A stretch of 64,000 bases of DNA from Virgibacillus litoralis (GCF_017873675.1 NZ_JAGGKK010000006.1:62001-126000), one strand, 5' to 3'; positions 53,156-62,323 are shown, numbered from the stretch's first letter. A program made the numbers and translations. The notes: generated from the sequence alone by a model not told the origin.

Positions 53156-54406
53156 TTACTTAATTTCCAACCCATAAACTGCCAATCTGTATTCTTTATC
53201 GGTGGGTTCCTTTGTTGTAATTTTTCCCTCATATAATATATCACCTGATTTTGCGTCGATTACCATGATAGTAGAGGGTGCATCATTCTCATCGTTATGT
53301 GTTGTATTTAATACATACATTTTTCCGTCTGAAATTTCTACGTTCGACTGCACTCCAAATTTAACACTTTCTGTACTTTGCGAAGGAATTACAAATACAT
53401 CTTCAATACTTTTGGATTCGGTATTATATAGAGCAAACTCACGTCCATCCTCACTCTCGCCCATTAGATACAATGTAGAGCCATCATATACCATAACTTC
53501 TTTACCTTGATGTTCTTTCGGAAAATCCAATGCTTTCTTTTCCCCAGTTTCGAGGTTATATGCGAAGTATTGCTGGTTGCCTTTATCGGCCTCTTTAACT
53601 TCACCAGTCATATTTCCTTCAGGTCTCTGCCCTATATTTTCCTTGTTTATAGAAAAGACAATGTTCTTGTGGGCACTTAAAGCATCGGAGTCCCGAATCG
53701 AGCCTATATGTTTACGCATATTGTTGTTATTATTCTGTTCAACTGCTGCAAACTTCTCTTCTCCATTTATATTTTTCTTGGAGAGATTGAAACTATACAA
53801 ATGCAATTCATTAGTACCAAAACCTCCCCCTGTTTGTTTAAGATTGTTTTGTGTAACTACCTTCAATTCTCCATCAATCATTTGTACATCTTCAACGTTA
53901 ACGTTCATATACATAGCACGGTTAGGCACCGGTACATTAAATGATATTGTTTCATTACTTTCTTTATTCAGCACCTCTATATCAAACTCCATTTCGCTTG
54001 GTGAGTTGCCTAATCTCTGATTAATAATATCCACATATGCAAGTGTATCCTTCGTATCATAGTATGAAGATACAACTCCATTTTTCCCGCGCATGAAATT
54101 ACGGTACTTATCTTGTAATTGGCTCATTTCAGGACTATACATACCCTGCATCCGCTCAAAAAATGATAGTTCTCCTCGATAAGTTGACCCCTCTGCAGTA
54201 GCCTGAACACTTTCACCTGTTCCATAACGACCTATACGGTAGTTGCCATTAATGATTACAGAATCTAATTCTTCTTCATTTCCGCTAACTTTTTCAAACA
54301 CAATCTCCGGATAGCTGTTAGCCGATAAAGCAGAATTTATATAAAATGTGCCAACGGTGAGCACAATAATTAATGTGATAGCAATTAATTTCCAATAGCG
54401 TTTCAT
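53156..54406 (-). CDS. Hypothetical membrane-anchored extracytoplasmic protein of ABC operon
   Basis: A 416-residue protein with one N-terminal membrane anchor (about 6-26), the rest extracytoplasmic and beta-rich. Repeated segments such as DGSTLYLMGESEDGREFALYN and DGKMYVLNTTHN, ending in MVIDAKSGDILYEGKI, look like blades of a beta-propeller. No family recognised. It is the last gene of a GntR-ATPase-permease operon, 13 bases after the permease, so it may be a partner or substrate sensor of that transporter. Confidence 0.65.
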   Translation of the reverse strand: MKRYWKLIAITLIIVLTVGTFYINSALSANSYPEIVFEKVSGNEEELDSVIINGNYRIGRYGTGESVQATAEGSTYRGELSFFERMQGMYSPEMSQLQDKYRNFMRGKNGVVSSYYDTKDTLAYVDIINQRLGNSPSEMEFDIEVLNKESNETISFNVPVPNRAMYMNVNVEDVQMIDGELKVVTQNNLKQTGGGFGTNELHLYSFNLSKKNINGEEKFAAVEQNNNNNMRKHIGSIRDSDALSAHKNIVFSINKENIGQRPEGNMTGEVKEADKGNQQYFAYNLETGEKKALDFPKEHQGKEVMVYDGSTLYLMGESEDGREFALYNTESKSIEDVFVIPSQSTESVKFGVQSNVEISDGKMYVLNTTHNDENDAPSTIMVIDAKSGDILYEGKITTKEPTDKEYRLAVYGLEIK

Positions 54407-54419
54407 CCTATTACTCCTC

Positions 54420-55250
54420 TCAAACTGTTACTTTCTTCTTCAATAAGAAGTCGCTTATCCAGATAGAAGCTGCAAGTACAACTATCCCCAAAAATGTTTC
54501 CACAGCAAGCATTTCAAGTGGATACAAGTAATCCTGATTAAACACGATCATCAATAGTACAGGCATGGCAAATATCACGATAGAAAGCAGAGTATACCCG
54601 ATTCCCATAAGAATTCCTTTCCACTTGTAGCTTCGCTCGAACAAAATAGCTGTGAATAATACAGAAACCACTATGAATCCTGCACCATAATATAAAATAA
54701 ACTCAATAAAACTCTGAGGAACAAGGATTGTCAGGTAATCAAATTTAATTATTTCACTTAACGCCAAATCAACCCTGAAGTCTGTTGGAACAACCCACTT
54801 CAAAATAGTACTTTCCAACGGCAGGAGTATAAGCTGGACCGAAACAAGTCCGAGTACCATTAGAAAAATAGAAGTAGCCTTTGCAAAGAATACATTGATT
54901 CGGGCAGTTGGAATCATTAGCAAGCGATATATAAATGTATTTTTACCAAACCAGTCACGATACCAAATAAGAAAAATATAAAAGGCTAGTGCCGCAGCAC
55001 ATAAAGCAATCGGACCCATAAACCATAAGCTACGTGCAAAATTCAAAAATGACATTTGACCATATTGTTCAATAAATTGTGATTGAGGCATTAATTCTTC
55101 ATATATAGCTTTATCTGCCTGTGCTAAATAGTCATTTGCCTTAACGATTATACCTGTAACTTGTACTATAATTGTTATGGCAATCAACACAAGATATACT
55201 TTTATAAAACGTCCTAATTCAAAGTTAACTAATTTTAAATAACGATTCAT
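54420..55250 (-). CDS. ABC transporter permease subunit
   Basis: A 276-residue membrane protein with six hydrophobic segments (about 15-35, 70-100, 120-145, 170-200, 205-225, 245-268). It starts 4 bases inside the end of the ATPase gene and is followed by the 416-residue protein. There is no binding protein, so this is likely an exporter or sensor-type ABC system of the YtrBCD kind. Substrate unknown. Confidence 0.75.
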   Translation of the reverse strand: MNRYLKLVNFELGRFIKVYLVLIAITIIVQVTGIIVKANDYLAQADKAIYEELMPQSQFIEQYGQMSFLNFARSLWFMGPIALCAAALAFYIFLIWYRDWFGKNTFIYRLLMIPTARINVFFAKATSIFLMVLGLVSVQLILLPLESTILKWVVPTDFRVDLALSEIIKFDYLTILVPQSFIEFILYYGAGFIVVSVLFTAILFERSYKWKGILMGIGYTLLSIVIFAMPVLLMIVFNQDYLYPLEMLAVETFLGIVVLAASIWISDFLLKKKVTV

Positions 55251-55936
55251 TTGTGATACACCTCTCTCATTACATCGACTACCGACTTCCCTTCATTTTC
55301 CCGAACTTCCTCACTGTTGAATTCCTTTAGTACAACGCCATTATCAAGTAACACAACTTTGTCGATTAAATGTTCAATATCATGTACTTCATGGGTTGTA
55401 ATAATAACACCTCGACCTTCCACTAAATGACTTGTAAAGACTTCGGCAATCTGTTCACGGCTGAAAATATCAATCCCTGAAAACGGCTCATCCATTAAAA
55501 GAAAATCAACATCAAGTGCCAATCCAAGCAACAGGTTTATTTTTGCAGCGTTCCCTTTGGACAAGCTTGCGATTTTCTCCGTTTCCTCTAATTTAAAAAA
55601 ACCAAGTAATTCCGTTGCACGCTCCTGATTCCAACCCTCATAAAAATCCTGCATAAATTGCATTGCGTCTGCAATCGTCATTTGCGGCAACATGGTAATG
55701 GCATCTGGGATGAACGTGACTTTTTCAAAGCTATGTTTATTTATTTTTTCTCCATTAATTAATATTTCACCTTTATTAAGTGGTGTTAAGGCCATAATTG
55801 CGTTTAATATGGTCGTTTTGCCAACCCCATTGATACCAATAAGGCATGTGATTTCACCTTTATTAGCAGTGAAAGATACGCCGTTTAATACTTTTTTACG
55901 ACCGAATTTTTTCTTAATATCCTTTACTTCTATCAT
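55247..55936 (-). CDS. ABC transporter ATP-binding protein
   Basis: A 229-residue nucleotide-binding domain. Walker A is GINGVGKTT, the Q-loop lies near DAITMLPQMTIADAM, the signature is weak (LSKGNAAKI, with KGN for GGQ), Walker B LLMDEPFSGID, and the switch His is in TTHEV. The altered signature is common in YtrB/EcsA-like exporters. It begins 11 bases after the GntR regulator and overlaps the permease. Confidence 0.87.
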   Translation of the reverse strand: MIEVKDIKKKFGRKKVLNGVSFTANKGEITCLIGINGVGKTTILNAIMALTPLNKGEILINGEKINKHSFEKVTFIPDAITMLPQMTIADAMQFMQDFYEGWNQERATELLGFFKLEETEKIASLSKGNAAKINLLLGLALDVDFLLMDEPFSGIDIFSREQIAEVFTSHLVEGRGVIITTHEVHDIEHLIDKVVLLDNGVVLKEFNSEEVRENEGKSVVDVMREVYHK

Positions 55937-55947
55937 GTATAAACCTC

Positions 55948-56322
55948 CTACTCATTGCTCTCTTTTTCGTACTTTTTCTGAACTAAATCCAGCACTTCTT
56001 CAACCGGAACATTAATCGAACGGATAGAAGTAACGAAGGATTCCACCGCTTCGACAATAAGTTCCTCTCTAACCGCACCAAGAATCTGTTCATCCTTCGT
56101 GATACGGCTTGGCAAATTTCGTTCTGTATAAATCAATCCCTGCTCCTCCATTTCCTTATACGCTCGCTGCGCCGTATTCGGATTTATTTTTATCCTGTTT
56201 GCTAATTCTCTCCTTGAGGGAATCTCCTGCCCCGGCTCAAACATTCCAGTAGCAATCTGTTCCTTAAAATAACGGATCACCTGAATATAGACCGGGTCAC
56301 GATTGTTTAAGTCTATTTGCAT
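55948..56322 (-). CDS. GntR-family regulator (YtrA type)
   Basis: A 124-residue short GntR protein: winged helix at about 8-75 (YIQVIRYFKEQIATGMFEPG, IPSRRELANRIKINPNTAQRAYKEM) and a short helical tail for dimerisation, the YtrA layout. The ATG at 56322 follows AGGAG with 8-base spacing. Three TGTATTAA-N4-TTAATACA operators upstream make autoregulation very likely. Related B. subtilis YtrA is released by cell-wall antibiotics, so a similar signal is possible here. Confidence 0.88.
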   Translation of the reverse strand: MQIDLNNRDPVYIQVIRYFKEQIATGMFEPGQEIPSRRELANRIKINPNTAQRAYKEMEEQGLIYTERNLPSRITKDEQILGAVREELIVEAVESFVTSIRSINVPVEEVLDLVQKKYEKESNE

Positions 56323-56370
56323 AAACACAGCTCCTATTTACCTCAGATGTGTAGCTTCTATTTGTTTTTG

Positions 56371-56456
56371 TGTATTAACCAATTAATACACCGAAGTCAA
56401 AAAACCCGTGTATTAATCAGTTAATACAACCATGAATGTATTATACGGTTAATACA
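56371..56456 (-). promoter_or_regulatory. GntR operon promoter with three palindromic operators
   Basis: TGTATTAACCAATTAATACA (56371-56390), TGTATTAATCAGTTAATACA (56409-56428) and TGTATTATACGGTTAATACA (56437-56456). On the minus strand a promoter TTGACT (56400-56395), 17 bases, TAATAC (56377-56372) overlaps the first operator, so binding there blocks transcription. The other two lie upstream of the -35. Confidence 0.85.
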
Positions 56457-56578
56457 GTTAGATTGTCAACATAGTTTATTAAATTATTTCAGACCAGACA
56501 CTTAAAACACTAGTCATAACTTCTTGTATGTTAGAATTAAATTATAGATATCGTAATTTTCGGAAGGATTGATTACAT

Positions 56579-57622
56579 ATGACTGATTCAATAAAACTTA
56601 CATCTTTATCTTCTAAAGGAGGCTGTGGCTGTAAAATTGGACCCGCTGATTTATCCGAGGTCTTACGCTCCCTTCCTCCCACCGCTTCTAACCCAAATTT
56701 ACTTGTAGGGCTTGATACAAGTGATGATGCCGGAGTATACAAGCTAAATGATGAACTGGCTATCGTACAAACAGTTGATTTTTTCACTCCAATTGTTGAT
56801 GATCCCTTTGCCTTTGGTCAAGTTGCTGCAGCAAATGCGATTAGTGATGTATATGCAATGGGAGGAAAGCCAATAACTGCTCTTAACATCGTTGCATTCC
56901 CAATATCTACTTTAGATAAAGGAATCCTTGCTGAAATATTGCATGGTGCCCAGGAAAAGCTGGCCGAGGCAGGGGTTGCACTAGTTGGCGGCCATTCCAT
57001 TGATGACAAGGAACCAAAATTCGGACTTGCAGTAACAGGGACCGTAAATCCCCAAAAAATCCGAACAAATACAGGAGCTAAACCCGGGGATAAGCTTATT
57101 TTAACCAAACCAATTGGAGTCGGTATCTGTACAACTTCCATTAAAAATAACTTGTTAAATGATGAGGAAATAAACCGTGTTACAGAAGTCATGACAACGT
57201 TAAATAAAACAGCTACTGAGACAATGGAAGGATATGATGTCCATGCCTGTACCGATGTAACCGGGTTTGGTTTGCTGGGCCATGCTTCTGAAATGGCAGG
57301 AGGCAGTGACGTCGAAATCCAGATTAATTATAAAGAAGTTCCTCTTTTGCCAAGAGTTAAGGAGCTTGCTGAATCCGGGTCCGTACCTGGTGGAACAAAG
57401 AGTAACTTTAGCCATGTACAAGATATTGTATCTTATCCGGAAGAAATGGATCAGGTTGATAAATGGATTTTATGTGATGCTGTAACATCTGGGGGACTTT
57501 TCATTTCCATAGCAAATGAGGATGCAAACTCACTAGTTAGTGATTTACAGAAAAATGGAGTAGAAGCACAGATAATCGGGGATGTAGTAAACGGCGAAAA
57601 CGGAAAAATCACCGTAAAATAG
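56579..57622 (+). CDS. selD: Selenide, water dikinase (selenophosphate synthetase)
   Basis: Makes selenophosphate from selenide and ATP. The 347-residue protein has the catalytic KGGCGCKIGPADL at the N terminus with Cys (not selenocysteine) in the active position, LVGLDTSDDAGVYKL, AMGGKPITALNI, GGHSIDDKEPKFGLAVTG, and DVTGFGLLGHASEMA. It is followed after 31 bases by mnmH; no selA or selB occurs in the window, so the selenium here is probably used for tRNA selenouridine. Confidence 0.95.
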   Translation: MTDSIKLTSLSSKGGCGCKIGPADLSEVLRSLPPTASNPNLLVGLDTSDDAGVYKLNDELAIVQTVDFFTPIVDDPFAFGQVAAANAISDVYAMGGKPITALNIVAFPISTLDKGILAEILHGAQEKLAEAGVALVGGHSIDDKEPKFGLAVTGTVNPQKIRTNTGAKPGDKLILTKPIGVGICTTSIKNNLLNDEEINRVTEVMTTLNKTATETMEGYDVHACTDVTGFGLLGHASEMAGGSDVEIQINYKEVPLLPRVKELAESGSVPGGTKSNFSHVQDIVSYPEEMDQVDKWILCDAVTSGGLFISIANEDANSLVSDLQKNGVEAQIIGDVVNGENGKITVK

Positions 57623-57653
57623 AATTAATTTTTTACTAGGAAGTGACGAATTT

Positions 57654-58694
57654 ATGTTTCAGGATATAACGTTACAGGATTTATTTAATAAACAACATAA
57701 TGAACCTCATACAGTAATTGATGTACGCTCTCCAAAAGAATATTATGATGCCACAATTCCAGGCAGCATTAACATTCCCGTTTTTTCAGATGATGAGCGC
57801 GCTGAGGTTGGAACACTTTACAAGCAAGTTGGTAAGGAAGCAGCGAAAGAGCGAGGACTTGCCATTTTTTCTGCTAAACTTCCGGAATTCATAGCAGCGT
57901 TTAATCAAATTGAAACACCTAAAACAGTATTTTGCTGGCGTGGTGGTATGCGCAGTAAAACGGCAGCAACTGTACTTGATTTGATGGGGCTAGAGGTGAA
58001 ACGATTAACAGGTGGCTACAGAACCTACCGTCAATGGATAGTCAGTATGCTGGAAAATCCGGAATTTAAGCCTGAAGTCCTTGTGCTGAATGGGAATACA
58101 GGATCAGGCAAAACAGCTCTGTTAAAACAGCTTTCGCAAAAAGGGTACCCCGTATTTGATTTGGAAGGGATGGCTAGTCACCGTGGATCCATCTTTGGGC
58201 AAATTGGACTTGTGCCAAGCAATCAGAAGAAATTTGAGTCGCTGCTTGTTCAGAAAATGTTGCGTTATAAGGATGCACCATTTGTCTTATTAGAAGGTGA
58301 AAGCAAACGGATCGGGAAAGTAACTATTCCAGAGTTTCTATATGACAAAAAGGAACAAGGGATGCAGTTATTCATCGATCTGCCATTAGACGAGCGGGTA
58401 CGAAACATTCTCGATGACTACCAGCCTTGGAATTCACCAGATGAATATCTTGAGGCATTTCGACTTATTAAAAAACGAATACATACACCGATTGCAGCTG
58501 AAATTGATTATGATCTGCAAAATGGTAATTATCATAATGCGATAAAGCTGCTGCTGGAATATTACTACGACCCGAAGTATGAGCATTCGGCAAAACAATA
58601 CCCGAACGGAAGGAAAATTCACCTTCAAGCAACTGATACTAACGACGCCCTCCAACAGATTGAAGACGAATTGACAGAGGCAGTAAAAAAATAA
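57654..58694 (+). CDS. mnmH: tRNA 2-selenouridine synthase
   Basis: Also called SelU/YbbB. Replaces the sulfur of 2-thiouridine at the wobble position of Lys, Glu and Gln tRNAs with selenium. The 346-residue protein has an N-terminal rhodanese domain (about 1-130) with catalytic Cys in VFCWRGGMRSKT, and a C-terminal P-loop domain with NGNTGSGKTALLK and LLEGESKRIGKV. It lies just downstream of selD with GGAAGTGA before the ATG, a functional pair. Confidence 0.94.
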   Translation: MFQDITLQDLFNKQHNEPHTVIDVRSPKEYYDATIPGSINIPVFSDDERAEVGTLYKQVGKEAAKERGLAIFSAKLPEFIAAFNQIETPKTVFCWRGGMRSKTAATVLDLMGLEVKRLTGGYRTYRQWIVSMLENPEFKPEVLVLNGNTGSGKTALLKQLSQKGYPVFDLEGMASHRGSIFGQIGLVPSNQKKFESLLVQKMLRYKDAPFVLLEGESKRIGKVTIPEFLYDKKEQGMQLFIDLPLDERVRNILDDYQPWNSPDEYLEAFRLIKKRIHTPIAAEIDYDLQNGNYHNAIKLLLEYYYDPKYEHSAKQYPNGRKIHLQATDTNDALQQIEDELTEAVKK

Positions 58695-58715
58695 AAATAA
58701 AGGCGAGGGATTTTA

Positions 58716-59519
58716 ATGAAACTTGGTGTGCTTTCCGACATTCATGAAGACTTTAACCGTAAAGAAACCCAGTCAAATATCATGTCAATTTTAAGTGAAT
58801 GGATAACAACGAAACGCCCTGATGTATTTATTATAGGCGGTGACATGACTGATAATCCAAATAAAGCACTTGCATTACTGAACCAGCTACAGAAGGAATG
58901 TCCCGACACAACAATTCTTTTTGTCCATGGTAATCATGATATTTATGACGAGAGCTCGGTAAATGCTTATGAAACGTTACTTAAATTTCCAGGAAATCTC
59001 GGAAATGGTGTCATTGAACTAAATGACGATTGGGTCGTTATAGGTGATGGCGGCTGGTATGATTACAGTTTCGGGGTTCCTGACTATTCAAAAAACGATT
59101 TTAAAAAAGGAACATTTAACAACTTTACATGGCCTGATAAACTGTATGCCAATTGGGCTGAGTCTGATTCAGATGTCGTTGGTCGTTACACACTCAAATT
59201 ATCGTACTGGCTGGAAAAGTATCGTGACCGAAATATTGTTATGGTTACGCATTTCGTTCCCTTTGCCAAATATGTAGAATATAAAAACGAACCCGGTTGG
59301 GATTTTTTCAATTCCATGATGGGCAGTGAAAAATTTGGTCAATTAGCTGATAAGTACAATATTAAAAAATATATATTCGGACATGTGCATAAACGATACC
59401 ATGAACAGCACAATGGTATGGAAATTATCTGTAATCCATTAGGATATTACCCACATGAATGGACACACGAATCAGCCGAAGAAGAAATAACGTCCACAAT
59501 TAAAATGATTGAAATTTAG
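58716..59519 (+). CDS. Metallophosphoesterase
   Basis: Calcineurin-like phosphoesterase of 267 residues. Metal ligands appear in order: GVLSDIHEDF, IIGGDMTDNP, VHGNHDIYDE, MVTHFVPF and FGHVHKRYHE. That is the complete dinuclear motif. The substrate is unknown; the sequence is close to a family of putative phosphoesterases found across Firmicutes. It follows mnmH by 21 bases and may be in the same transcript. GGCGAGGG precedes the ATG. Confidence 0.85.
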   Translation: MKLGVLSDIHEDFNRKETQSNIMSILSEWITTKRPDVFIIGGDMTDNPNKALALLNQLQKECPDTTILFVHGNHDIYDESSVNAYETLLKFPGNLGNGVIELNDDWVVIGDGGWYDYSFGVPDYSKNDFKKGTFNNFTWPDKLYANWAESDSDVVGRYTLKLSYWLEKYRDRNIVMVTHFVPFAKYVEYKNEPGWDFFNSMMGSEKFGQLADKYNIKKYIFGHVHKRYHEQHNGMEIICNPLGYYPHEWTHESAEEEITSTIKMIEI

Positions 59520-59608
59520 CCTTTTCCAGATGTAATGTATTATTCATACTCCGTTCATATGAGTAAGCTATTCTGTTATAAAGCTGATTTTATTAAGGAG
59601 AGAGAAAC

Positions 59609-60001
59609 GTGAATACGTACAGTAAAACTTTACTGCGATTTTCGGCATTATTCGCATTAATAGGTGCATTCCTGGGCTCCCACATGGCAGGGGCAGGCAG
59701 TCTTGCGTTTAAAACCGTACACGCACACATATTAGTTGTCGGATGGCTAACCCTGTTCGCATGGGCAGTATATTACAAAATCTTCACACCAGCCAATAAG
59801 GTGCTGGCAGCATTCCATGTCTGGACAGCAATTATTGGGGCAGTTGGCTTAACAGTTGGCATGTGGCTTTATTACTTAAGACCATTTGATCTTGCTGATG
59901 GGATAGTAACCGTCTTCTTCATCGTTGGCGGATCCATATTGCTGTTAAGCTTTTTATTCTTTGCAGTACTAACGTTTATGAAAACCGAAGATGAGAAATA
60001 A
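59609..60001 (+). CDS. Small four-TM protein with HxH...GW motif (heme-copper oxidase subunit I-like)
   Basis: A 130-residue membrane protein with four helices (about 8-28, 38-58, 68-90, 100-122). Conserved His residues lie in FLGSHMAGAG, KTVHAHILVVGWLTLFAW and AAFHVWTA. HxH plus GW is the motif by which these small proteins are often labelled cytochrome-c-oxidase or NorB/cbb3-related, but they lack most of subunit I. Heme binding is plausible and unproven. The start is GTG at 59609 after AAGGAGAGAG. Confidence 0.65.
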   Translation: MNTYSKTLLRFSALFALIGAFLGSHMAGAGSLAFKTVHAHILVVGWLTLFAWAVYYKIFTPANKVLAAFHVWTAIIGAVGLTVGMWLYYLRPFDLADGIVTVFFIVGGSILLLSFLFFAVLTFMKTEDEK

Positions 60002-60385
60002 AGGAACAAAAGCACAAGCGCCTGTTCAGCGCCGTATGGACTGTGCTCAGCGCTGCGGGTGGGTCGACGTTGCCGCGCAAAGCGGCGGTGTTAGTCGATC
60101 TTCCTTTTCCCGTGTGAGATAAAGGATACACGAAGAGCGTAAGCTGCCCCACAGGACATGGGGTAGTTCGACGTTGCCACAGGATGTGGTGGTTTTAGTC
60201 GAACATCCTTTATTTATTTCTTATCATAGACACGGGGAGGGAAGTCCACTAGGCGCTAGGCGCTGGCCGGTGACGCCACGTCCTGTGGCGTCACCGGCAC
60301 TAGTACGTCCTGTACGTCGAAGCTGAACGTCGCTGATTCGGAAGTCCAAATATCCACAGCACTTAAATTTTATAATTTCCTATAA
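60001..60385 (+). repeat. Dispersed structured repeat C, longest copy
   Basis: Starts AAGGAACAAAAGCACAAGCGCC and ends GATTCGGAAGTCCAAATATCC with CAGCACTTAAATTTT. It contains two GTCGAC..GTCGA(T/C) hairpin modules (60063-60098 and 60166-60204) and a perfect 14-bp hairpin GCCGGTGACGCCAC/GTGGCGTCACCGGC (60266-60298). Related to 33878-34100 (one module) and to the short copy at 30532-30620. Non-coding. Confidence 0.8.
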
Positions 60386-60395
60386 AATAAATCAG

Positions 60396-60434
60396 AACCT
60401 GTCCTCCTATAGCCTATGGTTGGACAGGTTTTTA
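60396..60434. terminator. Terminator after repeat C, near GH3 gene stop
   Basis: Perfect stem AACCTGTCC/GGACAGGTT with a 17-base loop and TTTTTAATAG on the plus strand. It faces the GH3 gene stop at 60439. Confidence 0.8.
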
Positions 60435-60438
60435 ATAG

Positions 60439-62091
60439 TTACTTTCGTATGTTGCTCAGCGATTTATTGAGCTTATTAACATTTACAGGATCTGTTCTTT
60501 CGTCATTAAGTCTGTATTTCTCTTTTAGTTCCATGATTCTCGTGACACTTTTGTTGATTCTTTCCTCGGTAATTTCTCCTTGTTCAACAGCCTCTTTCAA
60601 CGCATTAATGACTGTCATCACCTTATTAAAATCGTGTGCAACCATTATCATATCGCTTCCGGATTTCACAGATTGAACCGCTGCATTTCCAATATCATAG
60701 TTATTTGTTATCGCCCTCATGGTCATGTCATCTGTTACAATCACCCCGGAAAAATTAAGCTGTTGCCGTAATAATCCGGAAATGATTTGTTGTGACATAG
60801 AAGATGGGTACTCCGAATCAATCTGAGGCAGTAATATATGAGCGACCATAACAACATCTGCACCATTATTGATTGCTTTTTTAAAGGGAATCAATTCAAG
60901 GTTCTCTAATTCCATTAGTGTTTTGTTAACTGTTGGCAGTTGAAGGTGGGAGTCAACCGAGGTATCACCATGTCCAGGAAAATGTTTTATAACAGATATG
61001 GTGCCTTGTGACTGTATTCCTTTCATTGTCTGGATACCGAGATTACTTACAACTTTAGGGTCCTCACCAAAAGATCGCTCACCAATAACCGGATTATCTG
61101 GATTGCTATTCACATCAAGAACAGGAGCGAAGTTAAGATTAAAACCAAAGGACTTTACCATCTTTCCTAAATGTGCTCCTATTTTATAGGAATACTCCTG
61201 GTTATTCCTGTCTCCAATTTTACCGTTTCCAGGAATCTCATTTAAGTCCCCAGGAAGCTTGGAAATCTCCCCACCCTCCTGATCAACTCCAAGTAGAATG
61301 GGCAAATGATTATCGCTATTTTCAGCCCTGATTTTGTTCGTTAATTTCACCGTCTGATCGGGTGTTTGCATATTTTCCCTATATAAAATAATCCCACCTA
61401 TTTTATAGTGATTGACAAGTTTTTTTGTGTTTTTTGTTAACGTTGTGCCAGAAATTCCTGCAACTATCATTTGGCCAATCTTTTCATTTAGACTCATATC
61501 TTTAATAAGTGCCTTTTTATGATTCAAATCTGGTTCTGTAAATATAGAAATATGGTGTACTTTGGGATTAGGCTTATCGTCAGTTGGTTTTGGCATGATC
61601 CACTTTAACTGATAGTTTGAATTGACTTGATAAACTAAAATTATTTGATCATGGCTATCATCTTTGTAATAACGGGTCTCGTCAGGATTACCTTTTTGTT
61701 TTTTTAGATCATTAAAATGTATTTTCTTTAATTTTGAAGTATGTAAACGAATATCAAATACAATGCCATCATGATAACCCATATTAATATTGTGTTTTGG
61801 GTATTCAATATAGTGTCTATCTTTAGTTGTTTCAGATTGTATTGCGTCTCCCCATTTATCAGTTACCACTTCTATATTTGTCTCCCCAGCTACAAAGGAA
61901 GTATTGGGAACTTTGCCTTCTTCAGCTAAAGAAAATATCTTATCTATTAATGCATTAGTCTGATTCAAATTGTTCTCTTCTTTACCAGTTGGATTCTCGA
62001 TTTTAGAGGTGTTTTCTTTTGGGTTGAATATAAACAAAGCCCCTGTAAGAACGATAATACCTATCAGAATGAAACTCAATTTTTGCAGCAT
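60439..62091 (-). CDS. DUF4309-GH3 beta-N-acetylhexosaminidase fusion
   Basis: A 550-residue exported protein. An N-terminal membrane anchor (about 1-25) is followed by a DUF4309/YjgB-like domain (about 45-170; LIDKIFSLAEEGKVPNTSF, YHDGIVFDIRLHT) and a GH3 N-acetylglucosaminidase domain (about 200-530) with the NagZ motif KHFPGHGDTSVDSHLQLP and VTDDMTMRAI. It should release GlcNAc from muropeptides outside the membrane. The ATG at 62091 follows GGAGGTG. The GH3 C-terminal domain of larger enzymes is absent. Confidence 0.87.
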   Translation of the reverse strand: MLQKLSFILIGIIVLTGALFIFNPKENTSKIENPTGKEENNLNQTNALIDKIFSLAEEGKVPNTSFVAGETNIEVVTDKWGDAIQSETTKDRHYIEYPKHNINMGYHDGIVFDIRLHTSKLKKIHFNDLKKQKGNPDETRYYKDDSHDQIILVYQVNSNYQLKWIMPKPTDDKPNPKVHHISIFTEPDLNHKKALIKDMSLNEKIGQMIVAGISGTTLTKNTKKLVNHYKIGGIILYRENMQTPDQTVKLTNKIRAENSDNHLPILLGVDQEGGEISKLPGDLNEIPGNGKIGDRNNQEYSYKIGAHLGKMVKSFGFNLNFAPVLDVNSNPDNPVIGERSFGEDPKVVSNLGIQTMKGIQSQGTISVIKHFPGHGDTSVDSHLQLPTVNKTLMELENLELIPFKKAINNGADVVMVAHILLPQIDSEYPSSMSQQIISGLLRQQLNFSGVIVTDDMTMRAITNNYDIGNAAVQSVKSGSDMIMVAHDFNKVMTVINALKEAVEQGEITEERINKSVTRIMELKEKYRLNDERTDPVNVNKLNKSLSNIRK

Positions 62092-62323
62092 TTGAACACC
62101 TCCAGCATTTCTATTTAAATAGACGATATTCATCTGAAAATGTTGCATGGCTTTGATTTATACCTGCCTGCAATTATTAGAAAACTAAGGCTTATCGCCA
62201 GGCTTTAATATAGATAAGCCTTAGTTGCACTTATGCAGTATAACTGCTCATAAAGACTGTTTCTAAAAGTTTGCTGTTTATGACACAAAAGATGTAAAAT
62301 GCGAAGTAACATGGAAAATTGTT

